Shown: piece after piece, positions 53,701 to 62,793 of the stretch
Position numbering within the stretch: position 1 is the first letter of the stretch
How the letters are laid out: each line of letters opens with the position of its first letter
Assembly (NCBI RefSeq): GCF_037042905.1
Contig: NC_087254.1
Span: 11,517,103 to 11,581,102, forward strand
Origin: Lytechinus pictus
Taxonomy: Eukaryota; Echinodermata; Echinoidea; Temnopleuroida; Toxopneustidae
Direction: 5' to 3'
Length of the DNA stretch: 64,000 nucleotides
Program-made: the position numbers and the translations under genes
Notes under the pieces: model-generated
Databases searched by the model: none
The model's input: only the letters and a program-made list of their open reading frames with translations
Told to the model about the DNA's origin: nothing

Positions 53701-55400
53701 CGTCTCCCCCGTCACACCGGAGAAACCAACTCCAGGGGAGCGTTTCTTCAACATTTTCGTCCGACAAGTTGTCAGATCTGACATCTTTCCTCGATTCTGA
53801 TTGGCTGAGAGGCAATGTTACTATGGTAACTGTCGCATAAAATGGTACTTGTCGGATAAAATGGTACTTGTCGGATAAAACGTCCGACAAATCCTTTCAT
53901 GAAACGCTACCTAGGTCCCCGTCTTACAAAGAGTTACTGTATGGAAATCCATGAATGCCATAATTTTTTCTACAGAAAAATCACACAAATTCATTTGCAA
54001 ACGAAATTAAAGAAGCACACTGAATTTTCAAGAAAACTTTGAATGCATAAATTATATACCATATCTAGCAAATATTTTGAACAAACGTTCATTTCAGATG
54101 TTGACGTTGCTGGCTTTCTATAGTTAAGGTTGACCGGATCAACCGTAACTATTTGTGAGACGTGATCCAGAACGACTAAATCCATTACGTCATGTCTAAT
54201 GACATACCATTGGTAGATTTGGATTCGGATTCGTTAGTGTGGCTTTACCATAAGATATTAATTGCCCCCCTCCCCCTCCCAAGCTAAATGATCTATCAAA
54301 AACTCACCTGGAATTTTGCAGATACGTAACCCCGGTGAAATTTCGTTCTTTCTACCTTGGTAACAGCCAGAAACAACTGAAGAAATCGGGATCAACTTGG
54401 GGACGGTCTTCAACCTACCCGACCCAGGATGTTCTCTCTCGGGACACGCTTCAAACATTGGTAAAGTGTAGTTGATGCGATTGCCATCCTTGCACGAGTA
54501 ATCCGCCGCAGCTAAAGCAAGGTAGACTGCGGGAGAGAAAAAAAAAAGGGAAGAGAAAATCGTAATGAAGACTTTTCAGGCGCGGATCCGGAATTCGACT
54601 TTCATGGGGTGCGAATCTGTCAAAAAATATGACAAGCAAAATATTAAAAAAGGGTCCCCAAAGGATCATCACTCACGAAAGATGGTCAGTCCGTCTCCGG
54701 AAAAAAATTGACAAGAGTAAAAAATATTCTCCCATCGCTCAATTAACGGGGTGCAGTATAATACAATAATCATATTCAAATTTTACGGGCCGCGCCCGCA
54801 CCTTTCGCCCACCCATGGATCCGCACCAGCACTTGCTTTAGTCATGAGAGTTCTTTGTTGAAAATCAGGAATGTCAGATGATACTTAAGACAAAATAATC
54901 AAACCCTGAAATATCCATCATCTGAATTAATCCACTGACGGACACCTTGATATGTTGTTGGGTTGAAACTCATTAGAAATGAGCAACCGAAATAAAAGGA
55001 GCAAAACACTAAAACTTCAGCAAAATTGCATCATGAATAAATTCCCTTTTTAAAAGTATGCTGGGTTGGTTTATGATGCCACGTCCACTTTTCTGTATTC
55101 TATTTTTCAATATCAGGATTATGTGCTAAATAATATAATGTATATTTTTGAAATTGTTAGAAATGTATAGTTTCATTAATAATTGTATTGAAGTCATCTC
55201 TCAAAATTAGTTACAACGATGAAAATTTATAGGGCCTCTCAAGGGTGAATTCCTATTTTATACTTGGAGCAGAAAGTGAATATGCTTTGAAATACTCATA
55301 CTTATCGAAACCCCTCATAAACTTGAAAATATAAAGTACCTGTTATTACATGCGGGATCAGTGGCTGAACCACAGTGATGAGCCTAAATTCTGGAACCAT
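44627..55400 (-). CDS. Secreted EGF-HYR-HYR-HYR-C-type-lectin mosaic protein
   Basis: Predicted secreted protein of 530 residues. Coding exons in order: 55340-55400, 54308-54526, 49831-49941, 48537-48782, 47741-47989, 46663-46920, 45790-46086, 44627-44778. All seven junctions are phase 1 and the reading is open throughout. Layout: signal peptide (about 1-29), a four-Cys module (to about 93), EGF (94-130), three HYR domains (131-212, 213-295, 296-381), and a CTLD (382 to near the end). HYR domains have an immunoglobulin-like fold and act in extracellular adhesion (hyalin). CTLDs bind sugars or proteins. A role in pattern recognition or matrix adhesion is inferred, not shown. No membrane segment follows the CTLD. 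The 3' exons have a near-identical paralogue 18 kb upstream on the same strand, so this is a member of a tandem family. Confidence 0.9.
45497..45727. mobile_element. 230-bp element with facing poly-G and poly-C tracts
   Basis: Ends CAGGCCCGTAACCAGG and inverted CAGGCTCGTAGCCGG. A run of 18 G at 45663-45680 is followed by a run of 14 C at 45697-45710, and GCGAAGCGCGAGCTGAAAT lies inside. Present in both copies of the segmental duplication (copy 2 about 63525-63755, with shorter tracts), in the intron that splits the CTLD. Confidence 0.7.
45790..46086 (-). CDS. Lectin gene exon: N-terminal two thirds of the CTLD
   Basis: 297 bases, 99 codons, phase 1 at both ends (acceptor CACCATAG, donor GTGAGT). 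It reads as a CTLD: PSWKCSSSKCYQL, WYESKLRC, PSLLHLSSEGEF, then FWIWINCNDEVDEGVF and CDVDGSGTG. The WIGL-type strand is WIWIN. The open frame to 45431 runs on into the intron and should be cut at 45790. The second copy of this exon starts at 63821. Confidence 0.93.
46087..46662 (-). other. Lectin gene intron between HYR 3 and CTLD
   Basis: 576-bp intron that contains a GTGGCGTA-family repeat (46145-46395) and a MITE end (46585-46640). Both strands give open frames here that come from the repeat. Confidence 0.85.
46663..46920 (-). CDS. Lectin gene exon: HYR domain 3
   Basis: 258 bases, 86 codons, phase 1 at both ends (acceptor CATTGATAG, donor GTGAGT). It begins VDTTPPMVTRCPANQT, has GNTITVVYTVTDNSG and ends TSCSFNLTARSE. 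It joins in frame to the CTLD exon (SE then DPSWKC). A CAT repeat lies just upstream of the acceptor, in the intron. Confidence 0.95.
46951..47010. repeat. CAT/ATC microsatellite
   Basis: A run of CAT triplets just upstream (in transcript sense) of the HYR 3 acceptor. It makes the low-complexity Met-rich start of the open frame there, which is not coding. Confidence 0.9.
47211..47460. repeat. Exact tandem duplication of 125 bp, lectin gene intron
   Basis: 47211-47335 and 47336-47460 appear identical base for base. The unit ends in a piece of the GGTGTTA MITE (AAGGTGTTAAAAATCACACC). It lies in the intron between HYR domains 2 and 3. The lack of differences means it is very recent or an assembly artefact. 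Confidence 0.9.
47741..47989 (-). CDS. Lectin gene exon: HYR domain 2
   Basis: 249 bases, 83 codons, phase 1 at both ends (acceptor TTTCTATAG, donor GTGAGA). It begins VDTTPPDVRCVED and ends with DGSGNNASCIFNVTV, the classic HYR frame with two cysteines. There are several N-glycosylation sites (NTS, NAS, NVT). Confidence 0.95.
48537..48782 (-). CDS. Lectin gene exon: HYR domain 1
   Basis: 246 bases, 82 codons, phase 1 at both ends (acceptor TTTCGTTCCAG, donor GTAAAG). It shows the HYR pattern: FDCPPDF, ELGS, VAYWVPP, GHFFKVTNETVKVGYTVSD, then CSFNI. The usual DTTPP lead is replaced by TQVV, which fits the first domain of an array. A second AG four bases downstream would give a different phase. 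Confidence 0.92.
49831..49941 (-). CDS. Lectin gene exon: EGF-like domain
   Basis: 111 bases, 37 codons, phase 1 at both ends. The acceptor is CATCCACAG and the donor GTAGGA. It has the complete six-Cys EGF pattern: CVSNPCENGWC, then ITAFVCHCPP, then FTGRYC. The calcium-binding DxDEC start is absent, so this is a plain EGF module. An earlier GT (after GAAGAGAGA) would give phase 0 and break the regular phase pattern, so I chose the later donor. Confidence 0.9.
50570..51801. mobile_element. MITE 'TTAAAGGTCAAGTCCACC', split by another element
   Basis: Begins TTAAAGGTCAAGTCCACCC and ends in the inverted AGGTGGACTTGTACTTTAA. The inner sequence (GAAAACTTCATCAAAATCGG) is mirrored on the right side (CATCCGATTTTTAAGG). 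It is interrupted at about 50690-51310 by a second element. It lies in the long lectin intron between EGF and four-Cys exons. Confidence 0.85.
50690..51310. mobile_element. Nested element with TTTGGTGTCATCTACC repeats
   Basis: It sits inside the MITE at 50570. The left junction is AGAAATTT and the right junction TGAAATTT, a likely 7- or 8-bp target duplication. Ends read GACGTGTCC and GGGGGCATG. Inside are about three units of roughly 140 bp with TTTGGTGTCATCTACCTAC, ending in a poly-G tract and GACGGACGGAC. Confidence 0.75.
51909..52053. mobile_element. 145-bp MITE, GGGGTTTCACAAA ends
   Basis: CCGGGGTTTCACAAAAATAG at the left, inverted GGGTCCCGTTTCATAGATAG at the right, with TTACCATGGTA inside. 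Confidence 0.75.
53331..53597. mobile_element. MITE with GTxTTACAAAGAGTTGC-type ends, copy 1
   Basis: Left GGGCCCTGTCATACAGAGTT, right inverted GGGTCTCGTCTAACAAAGAG. It shares GATGTTGxCGTTGCTGGCTTTC with the copy at 53914-54172. Confidence 0.8.
53735..53912. mobile_element. Copy of the GGGGAGC MITE, lectin gene intron
   Basis: Same TCCGACAAGTTGTCAGATCTG core and ends as at 1827-1986, with a short internal duplication of AAAATGGTACTTGTCGGAT near 53840-53880. Confidence 0.85.
53914..54172. mobile_element. MITE with GTxTTACAAAGAGTTGC-type ends, copy 2
   Basis: Left GTCCCCGTCTTACAAAGAGTT, right inverted GATCACGTCTCACAAATAGTT. It directly follows the GGGGAGC MITE, so three MITEs lie side by side in this intron. 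Confidence 0.8.
54308..54526 (-). CDS. Lectin gene exon: four-cysteine module
   Basis: 219 bases, 73 codons, phase 1 at both ends (acceptor CTCTCCCGCAG, donor GTGAGT). It codes for the end of the signal peptide (LALAAADYSC) and a region with four cysteines spaced about 15, 27 and 13 residues apart. The middle is rich in Pro, Lys and Arg. The count and size recall a sushi domain, but the usual Trp and spacing are missing and I do not recognise the fold. Confidence 0.78.
54575..54835. mobile_element. Degenerate element related to the 58519 MITE
   Basis: Begins CAGGCGCGGATCCGG and ends with an inverted GGATCCGC-like motif. It holds the same TTGACAAG and GGGTCCCC pieces as the 58519 family. It lies in the intron between the signal-peptide exon and the four-Cys exon of the lectin gene, partly touching the latter's acceptor side. 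Confidence 0.55.
55340..55400 (-). CDS. Lectin gene first coding exon: start of signal peptide
   Basis: Codes for 20 residues beginning MVPEFRLITVVQPLIPHVIT plus one base, with donor GTACTT. The start codon lies in a good context (AAAATGG). Joined to the next exon it gives a continuous hydrophobic stretch ending YLALAAA, as expected for a secretory signal. The exon is short, so the call depends on the in-frame, phase-1 join. Confidence 0.72.
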
Positions 55401-55667
55401 TTTGCTTGCCTAGTGAGAGAGAAAAAAAAAAGTTACAGTTCAAACGTTGAAGTCGTACAGAAGTGAAGTAGGTAAACTAGCTTTATTTCTCGGTGATGCC
55501 AACATACGTCAATCATAATACGCACTTATAACTTTTTTGTACTATCAAATGAATGTAAACATACAGGTATACATACATGCAATATCAAACACTGTGCATG
55601 TTGAGTAAAGAAAAAAAACACTAAATGATAGACATAAATGAATAAAGCAAAGAAGATCTGTACTCAC

Positions 55668-55800
55668 GTTGCACACACAAGAGTTATCAAATCACCATCA
55701 TATCGTTGGTACGAGGATCCTTATGGTGCTGAATTTCTGTTCACCCCCTAGATCGTGTTATAGTGATGAGGTAAACTGACGTAAACTACGGACTGAACTT
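55668..55800 (-). promoter_or_regulatory. Possible 5' untranslated exon and core promoter of the lectin gene
   Basis: A good donor (CAAC then GTGAGTA) at 55667/55668 could end a 5' untranslated exon. It would splice to the CACTAG acceptor at 55410, nine bases before the start codon. On the minus strand an initiator-like TCAGTCC lies near 55794 and a TATA-like CTTTATAAT near 55810-55818, a spacing slightly shorter than usual. This is inferred from motifs alone. Confidence 0.3.
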
Positions 55801-56469
55801 GGTCGTCGATTATAAAGTATACTTGCTCTTTGTGCGCCGGATTAATTTAGACATGTTCGTCTGATAGTTCTTCGCAATCAACTTTCATCGATACATAATC
55901 ATGATTATTATAAGTAGTAATCATATAGCATGCGCAATGCTAATTTGTTACTTCGGATGAAAGCGAAGAAGAACACCAACGCAATTCAAGTGCTGTCGTG
56001 CTTAAATAATTTAAGTGCAGCTCTCCATTTCATCACCATAATGGATTGCATCAGTAGATTGAGTTGCGTAATTTTGAGGGTGCCAAACGTGGCATATTGG
56101 GGAAATGAAATTTGTTTTAAAACCCTGACGTTTTTAATACAAAACTCTAATTTGGTAATATATCTTGACATGGTATTAAGAAAATGATACCCCCTCCCCT
56201 TTCATTTCCTTTATCTTTTCTATTCGAGATTTTTTAATTGGGGGAGTGGGGTGGTTCCATGGCCCCCAAGGCCAATGGATAGATTGTATTTCAGTCTGTT
56301 TAATTCGTCTATAATAGGACAATACCGTGTGTGTTATGATTATGCATATAATAATAATAATAATGATAACGGTATATTTACTCAGGGTGACCACTGTCAT
56401 GACTGCAGTTCCGAAAACTGGCTTCCTAGCGGGCCCTGCTTTATTAAGATTACCTCGGCTTTGCTGCAC

Positions 56470-56690
56470 GGCTACCTAGCTCATGTAGCTAGGCTCTCAA
56501 GCAGTTGAGGAATTTCTTCGTACCGGGTACCCATTCATCTCACCTAGGTTGAGTGCAGCACAATGTGGATGAATTTCTTGGTGAAGGAAAAAACGCCATG
56601 GCTAGGAATAGAACTCACATCCCTCACATAATTACTAGACTACTACGCCTGGACATTGACCACGTTGACAGAATAAAATGATGAAATTCC
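56470..56690 (-). mobile_element. Probable tRNA-derived SINE
   Basis: The stretch around 56525-56640 (GGTACCCATTCATCTCACC, GTGCAGCACAATGTGGA, GGAATAGAACTCACATCCC) resembles a tRNA-headed SINE in reverse: the last motif is a decayed B box on the minus strand. The ends are unclear. Confidence 0.5.
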
Positions 56691-58518
56691 AATACTATAA
56701 TTTTTTTTATATTATGAGTGTGAGACTGGTCTGATGAACAGTTCTCAATATAGGCTTCCCATGAAATATTTATATAATATTGACTGGCCTTGAGGGGAAC
56801 ATCAAATACTAGTTGCTGCCAGCAAAATAATCATAATGGCCCGAGTCTTTAGACGAGGGCAATATGGGTCTTTTAAGGGCAATATATTTTGATGTTCCCT
56901 GAAAGAAGAGTCAGTCAATATTGTTATATTCATCCAAATCAGATATCTAGAGCAAAAATCATGATAATGATGATATTTCTTTTAAGAATACAGATATTGT
57001 ATCATCAGAGTCTATAGGCCGTGGGCCGAACGATCAAAAGTGCTTTAGTTTTTAACTTTTGCTTCAGTTGACCCTGAGGTATTTTTGATATACTAAAAAA
57101 ACGAAGAAAAATACATTGATTAGGAAATAGCTTGTTCCCGCAGTAAACCCGCTGCAGTTAGAAAAATATGAAATTTAGAACTCCGGTTACATCATGCTGC
57201 CTAGTTATTGTACGAGCCGCACGCACATGCGCACTGCAATTGCACAGCGGGGAAATGTGAGCGCTATAGTACAGTCGAACTTCGAGTCGATTTGGTCAGC
57301 AATAAACAGTATTATTATTTATACTCTCAGTATATCGTGTCCCTGGAAATCTCAATAGACGTTAATCACCTATCTTTAGTTGTAAATCATCGAAATACAT
57401 GAATATTTTATAATAACATCCTCAAATTTACGAAAACAGTCGAGAAAATTGTTGCTTCGCGTGTCGAACTGAAAAAAATGCGTTGCCAATTTAGCAGTAT
57501 ACACATATCGTTAGTAGTGCGCTGTGCTGCGGGTCTGTATTATGCATTATGATGAAAATATGTATTTAAAAACTGTTTTAATCACAACAAACACTTGGAA
57601 ACGGACATATAAACTAGTCTTTATAGAATTCTGGTAAATAGCATAACATTTCGCCGTGGACTTATTTCAAGAAATGATAGCAATTCCCTTTTCAAGTGAC
57701 AAAGAAGAAGGCATATTGTCCTTTGCATTTGTCTAGACCTGCCTATTGATCTTTGTGTTTCTGTGTATGTGTAGTTGAAGAGAGAGTGAAAAATGAGAGA
57801 TTACATAGTGGAAAGCGAAATAGAGATAGGGAAAAATGGAAAGATAAATGTCCCTAAAATTATTCCAGGATAAAAGGGTTGGGTCATATATGTCGGGTGG
57901 TGAAACAATTTTGAATAATCATGATTATTGTGATGATCATAATGATAATAGTGATAACATTTATTAAGTTATACCATTGTGATGATACTAAAATCCTCCA
58001 AATTTAAATCAATACATATTTATCACTGTCTTTTATAACATTGGTTCGAACTATTCCCTCTCACTGGCATAGGCTTGTCCAACTAATTACCAGTACAACT
58101 CCACTGCATGTCTTCCCTCCCCCCTCTCTCCTCTTGTATCTACACCTCATACAAATTTTTCTTCCTCTTCCCATTCCCTCTCTTTTCTTCCCTCCTCTTC
58201 TCAAAGAAGCAAACATCATCATTAGTTTGTTGTCTGACAATGATATCCATCAGTACCGTCAGATAAAGAACACTTTGTCAGGAGAAACATATAAGTCTTC
58301 ATCCATCCACCTTCCCCTGGTCTTCATTATTATGAATAAAGTTTTAAAATTTCTGTTCACAAAATAATAAAAGGCACACATTTTGTATTCATCAGATTCT
58401 TAAAATATTATTATAAAAAAAAATCCTTTCTTCTTTATACAATCATATCTGACAATGGAAATTATTACATTTACTAGAAGTAACATGGTTACGTTATTAG
58501 GAAAACTGAATCTTCCAT

Positions 58519-58826
58519 CAGGGGCGGATCCAGGATTTTCCAAGGGGGAGGCAAATTTTGGAGGAAATTTTTGACATGCAAAAAAAAATATTTTCAACAA
58601 AAAATTAAGGATATTTCGTACCAGAAAAAAATTGACAAGCAAAATAAAAGGTTTTCAACAAAAAATTTAGGATATTTCGTACCAGAAAAAAATTGACAAG
58701 CAAAATAAAAGGTTTTCAACAACAAATCAAGGATATTTCGTACCCAAAAACTTGACAAGCCCCCCCAAAGTTCTTTTGTTATTTTGCTTCTCAAAAGAGG
58801 GGTGCCCCCCTTTGGATCTGCGCCTG
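58519..58826. mobile_element. 308-bp hAT-type MITE
   Basis: Ends read CAGGGGCGGATCCAGG and, inverted, CAGGCGCAGATCCAAAG. Flanks TCTTCCAT (58511-58518) and TCTTCCAA (58827-58834) match at 7 of 8 bases. The inside is three units of about 62 bp with GGATATTTCGTACC and TTGACAAGC. Related ends occur near 54575-54835 and 12400-12436. Confidence 0.85.
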
Positions 58827-59172
58827 TCTTCCAATGAACTTACCAAAATGAATATCATGCTTTTACATTAATTTTCCCTCGTTCTTCGTCTATATTTTTC
58901 TTTAGTATATCTTATTTCTCTCTCTCCTCTCATCCCTTCAATTGTTTTTTTTTCTCTCTCTCTCTCTAACTACACGCAGACACAGAAACACAAAGATCGA
59001 AAGGCAGGGCCAGAACAACTACACAACCTTTATTTTGATGCAGCCAATTATCTAGAGACGTTAAATATTTGGGCAGTAATTCTGTATTACGTTATTGGGA
59101 TAATTTACTACGCGACGTAATTTCTAAGGTAGTATGTCTATTTGAATTAGGATGCGACGTAATTATTTAGAT

Positions 59173-60729
59173 CAGCCATTCTCAATTACTTTTTTTGAAG
59201 CTCCACATTTCTTGTTGAGAATCTATAATGCTCCACTATCCATTACGCGAACAAGCGAAATATTGCGGGGGGTGTCCTGGGCCATGGTGGGGGTCGAGGG
59301 GGCAGAGCCCCCAAAGCTTTGGAATATGGGCTCTAATTGATATCAATAGAAGAAATACAAATACCAACAATCTACACAATTAAAAGAAAAATGATTAGCT
59401 ACGTTTTCACAACATAGGCCTACCAGCATTGTAAAAAAAAATCTGTATTTTTACAGCAAATTGATGTCAGGAGAGTCGCCATAAAATGTGTGTATTTTTT
59501 TTTTACAGTATTGATGTTAATTTTCCATGAATTAGAAAGAGAAACATAATAAAATCAGAGTTTTTATAGAGTAGGCCTATATATTCAGTTAAAACAGATC
59601 AAATGTGTAAGTCCTGACCAATGTATATTTTGTTTATCTCACTTGAATATTTCTAGGAAAAATATACAACACTTCTGTAATTTTGCACACAATTATGGAA
59701 ACTTTGCTGACAGCATTTGTTGTAAAAATACAAATACTTTTTACAGTGAGTGATACCTCTAGTTCAGACTGTTCTGCACCAGATCTAGTGGCTGAAGCAA
59801 GTGGCGTAATGAGTAAAAAAATGAGGGGGCCATGGCGGCTGGAGCTAAATTTCTTAAAATATGCGAGCGATCAAAAATGTTGAACTTTTCAATACCAAAA
59901 TTTATATTTTGGATAGATTTTGACATAATGTTGAGAAAGTCAAACAATGTTCCATTCTTACCCTTTCTTTTTCTCCTTTTTTTTCTTGGCCTTGAAACAT
60001 TTGGGGAGCCCCCAAGCCCCACCCCCATCTGTACGCCATACATTCCCTAATTTTACAAGGGCTGAAAAATCAGGCGTTGCACTGCACTAACGCCCCATAC
60101 TGCCCCTCTCTCTCTACAACTCACGTGCAGTATCATTCATTCAGTTCATGTAAAGCAAGAATGTAGGCAATCACGGTAGAGACAACCGCGGAGCATATTT
60201 CACTTTACCAACATTGGAATTTAATCGGCGTCGGAAACGAAGTTTCAGTACTTGTTAATATGTCTCAAATTCATTATTATCTATTAACAGGATTTTCTTT
60301 GAATATCATATTATTTGATGTTTAAAACTTAACCAAAACATATACTCTGGAAATGCAAAGTTACTCGCCGTAGAAATAGCAATCCTATGAACGGGGCTTT
60401 CAAATCACTAGTGTGGCACAGAAACTTTGTACAGAATAGAATAAATATAAATAAAAACACAATATCGATCTTCCATAATAGGGGTTATCGAGTGCTAAAT
60501 TAGACAAAATCTTAGGAAATCAATTAGCATTTAAGTGTCAAGTAAGGATTATTTATTTTCTCTTTGGAACAAAAATGATCATCAAATCCCCATTTCTAGG
60601 TTAGGCCTACTGGTAGATACATTTTTTGCACCCCCCCCCCCCCATTTTTCCATATATTTTATTTATTTTTATACCGGCTCCCACGCGCCACTCTGCAATG
60701 CTCGGTGCGCCACCATTTGAAAATCCCTG
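59173..60729. mobile_element. hAT-like non-autonomous element, copy 2
   Basis: Same ends and same ATTTAGAT flanks (59165-59172 and 60730-60737) as the element at 39082, without the nested insertion. Length 1,557 bp. It includes a poly-C tract and a CT-rich segment and no coding frame. Confidence 0.85.
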
Positions 60730-61439
60730 ATTTAGATCCTGCACTGGCGTAAAGATGGGGGCTTCGGGGCCATGCATGAACCCCCCGATCAAGAAAAGAA
60801 AGAGAAAAGGAAAGTAAAGGGAAGGGATGAAATATGATATTATGTTTTTTATATCATGTTAAAATCGATCAACAAATAAAAAAAATTGGCCTCGCCTGCA
60901 TAGCAACGAGCAAAGAGAGACTGTATATTATAGGCTTCTCCGACGGCGGCGGCGTCTTCAACAATGAAATCTTAACCAAGGTGAAGGTTTTGAAATGTCA
61001 TCATAACTTTGAAAGTATATGGACATATGGGTAATCAAGTATCGGTCTTAGGTCACATGATCACTTTCAGGGTCAATGGTCATTTAGGGTCGATGTACAT
61101 AGTATTTCATTATGATAATTATGAACGATGTTTTTGTGAATAATAGTTTTCCAAGTCAGCACTGTTGTTATATATTGAATCGCGTAATGTATATAGCCGA
61201 GATTGCCAGCGGAGTTCACCTGTTTATGAAAAGAATTTTACAAAAATTGCTACATGCGCCAATGTTTGACTCATTACGCCACCGGTTTGTTTTAATCCTA
61301 ATTACGACACGACGTAATTCCGAGTTCTGACGGACCCATGCTCATCCGTGAAATTTAATTAACCAATTACGCCTTTAACCACTTTTCTTTACTTCATGCT
61401 TGGTTTTTTATGATCAAAATGGCTGCATCACCAGCTTAA

Positions 61440-61680
61440 AAAAGCAGTTTAGAAAATGAGATGTAAATTTTTACGTTGCACATGGCATTGATTAAAAGAC
61501 CGAATATCAACGGACCCAATGTAGATCCTTGCAAGACGCCTGATTCCACCCAGTTGTATTCTTTTCCATTTATACCAGGGACTTTGCACGAAGGAAATAG
61601 GGTAGAATCATGTCAAACGTTATGCCCTCTCGCACGAAATTTCAGTGGAACATACATGCAGAAGTGGAATAAAATGGCCT
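61440..61680 (-). pseudogene. Reverse-transcriptase fragment, copy 2
   Basis: Duplicate of the fragment at 43600-43860, with the same reverse-transcriptase block and the same breaks. It was carried along by the segmental duplication and did not insert separately. Confidence 0.75.
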
Positions 61681-62189
61681 GAACAGTTATCAAGGGCGGT
61701 GCAAATTAGGGGAGGGCAGGGGGTGGCTGCCCAAATAATGATTGTTCGTCCAGGGAAAAGGTTTACAGCTTAATAAAGAAAATGTTGGAGATGTTTCAAA
61801 TTATTTTTTATCAACACTTATTTCCTTCATTTTATGTCCTTAGTTGTTAATTGCAGCTTCATGGAATTAAGGCAAAGTAATTTGAATGTACAAACAGCAT
61901 GAAAGATCAGGAAAATCAGCATTCTTGTGCAAACCAATTTCTGAGAGCTTTTACACCCTTGAAAGGAATAGAAAAATGTATCAAATATATTCATGAATAT
62001 TGTGTACGACCTACAAAAATGGTAAAAGATCAACCGCAGAACGGTTTTGAAATTTGGAGGAGACTGACAATGCAACAAAAAAATCACGAACAATGGAAAT
62101 CATTACATTTTTGTAAACGTTTTGGAAAAAAAGAGGGGCTGAAGACTAATTTAAACAAATTGTTTTATTCGATCATGACGGATTATGAG

Positions 62190-62364
62190 TAGTCTGCTGG
62201 GCAAACCCTTCGCTCGAGTTAAGGGTCTGAATGTGCAGCCTACTCGTGCCTTGTGTACTGAAGGCTCTCTCTGTATTGGAACAGCAAGTTTTGTATGTGC
62301 TAGTCTTTGCGTGGAGGCACACTTGTTGATCAAAGTTCCAATGAGGGTCTGTGCCTGCAGACTA
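62190..62364. mobile_element. 175-bp MITE with 9-bp target duplication, only in copy 2
   Basis: Ends read TAGTCTGCTGGGC and, inverted, TAGTCTGCAGGCAC. It is flanked by GATTATGAG (62181-62189 and 62365-62373). Copy 1 has a single GATTATGAG near 44350, the empty site. A 9-bp duplication suits Mutator-like elements, but the family is not certain. It lies in the likely 3' untranslated region of the paralogous lectin gene. Confidence 0.9.
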
Positions 62365-62641
62365 GATTATGAGGGCATTACTGATCACATCTTGCAAAAT
62401 CTTAACACACGAGTATGTCGTATTATATGACCCGTCTTACAATCAGCCTTGGGTAAAACGGCCCCGCCTACAAGTTGTGAGACTATACAATATTGGATTT
62501 TTTTCCCCAGATAATAATGAATTTTAATCAATATGTGGTCACAACATATACCTCGATGAACAACTTCCTCATGACTCTAGGGTAAGAGTGGCGCGGCTGG
62601 GAAGTTAAGGGGTCCATCTTATCCCCACGTTCCACCACTTT

Positions 62642-62793
62642 TTATTGACTGGTACCGTACGATGGGTTAAGTACTAACTGACAAACCGTGGACCTGTTGA
62701 AATGGCACGTTTCATCGTCCAGCATGAATATAAAAGAATTCGTCATTACGCAATTCTCATCTGGTCCGCCATTCGGTTGATTTATTCCCCAGT
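62642..62793 (-). CDS. Paralogous lectin gene, last exon
   Basis: Same length, splice acceptor and stop as the exon at 44627-44778. It reads WGINQPNGGPDENCVMTN, then LDDETCHFNRSTVCQLVL and ends GTSQ. It differs from its copy in nine residues and 10 bases, with no silent difference, and has no frameshift, so it looks functional. It belongs to a second gene whose 5' part lies beyond the right edge. Confidence 0.88.

Larger units (their letters stand above)
49942..54307 (-). other. Lectin gene long intron
   Basis: 4,366-bp intron between the four-Cys and EGF exons. It is a transposon sink: the split element at 50570-51801, the MITE at 51909, and three adjacent MITEs at 53331-54172. No further exon with phase 1 ends was recognised, but a short extra exon cannot be excluded. 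Confidence 0.75.
55801..59017. other. Intergenic region between the two lectin genes
   Basis: Upstream flank of the complete lectin gene. It contains a GTGGCGTA-family repeat (56080-56275), the SINE near 56470, the hAT MITE at 58519 and a CT tract at 58910-58970. No gene seen. Confidence 0.6.

Noticed and set aside
61899-62192. Plus-strand frame of 97 residues (MKDQENQHSC...) in copy 2
   Set aside because: The other copy (44060-44370) breaks the frame, and the region is the 3' flank of the lectin gene next to transposon debris.
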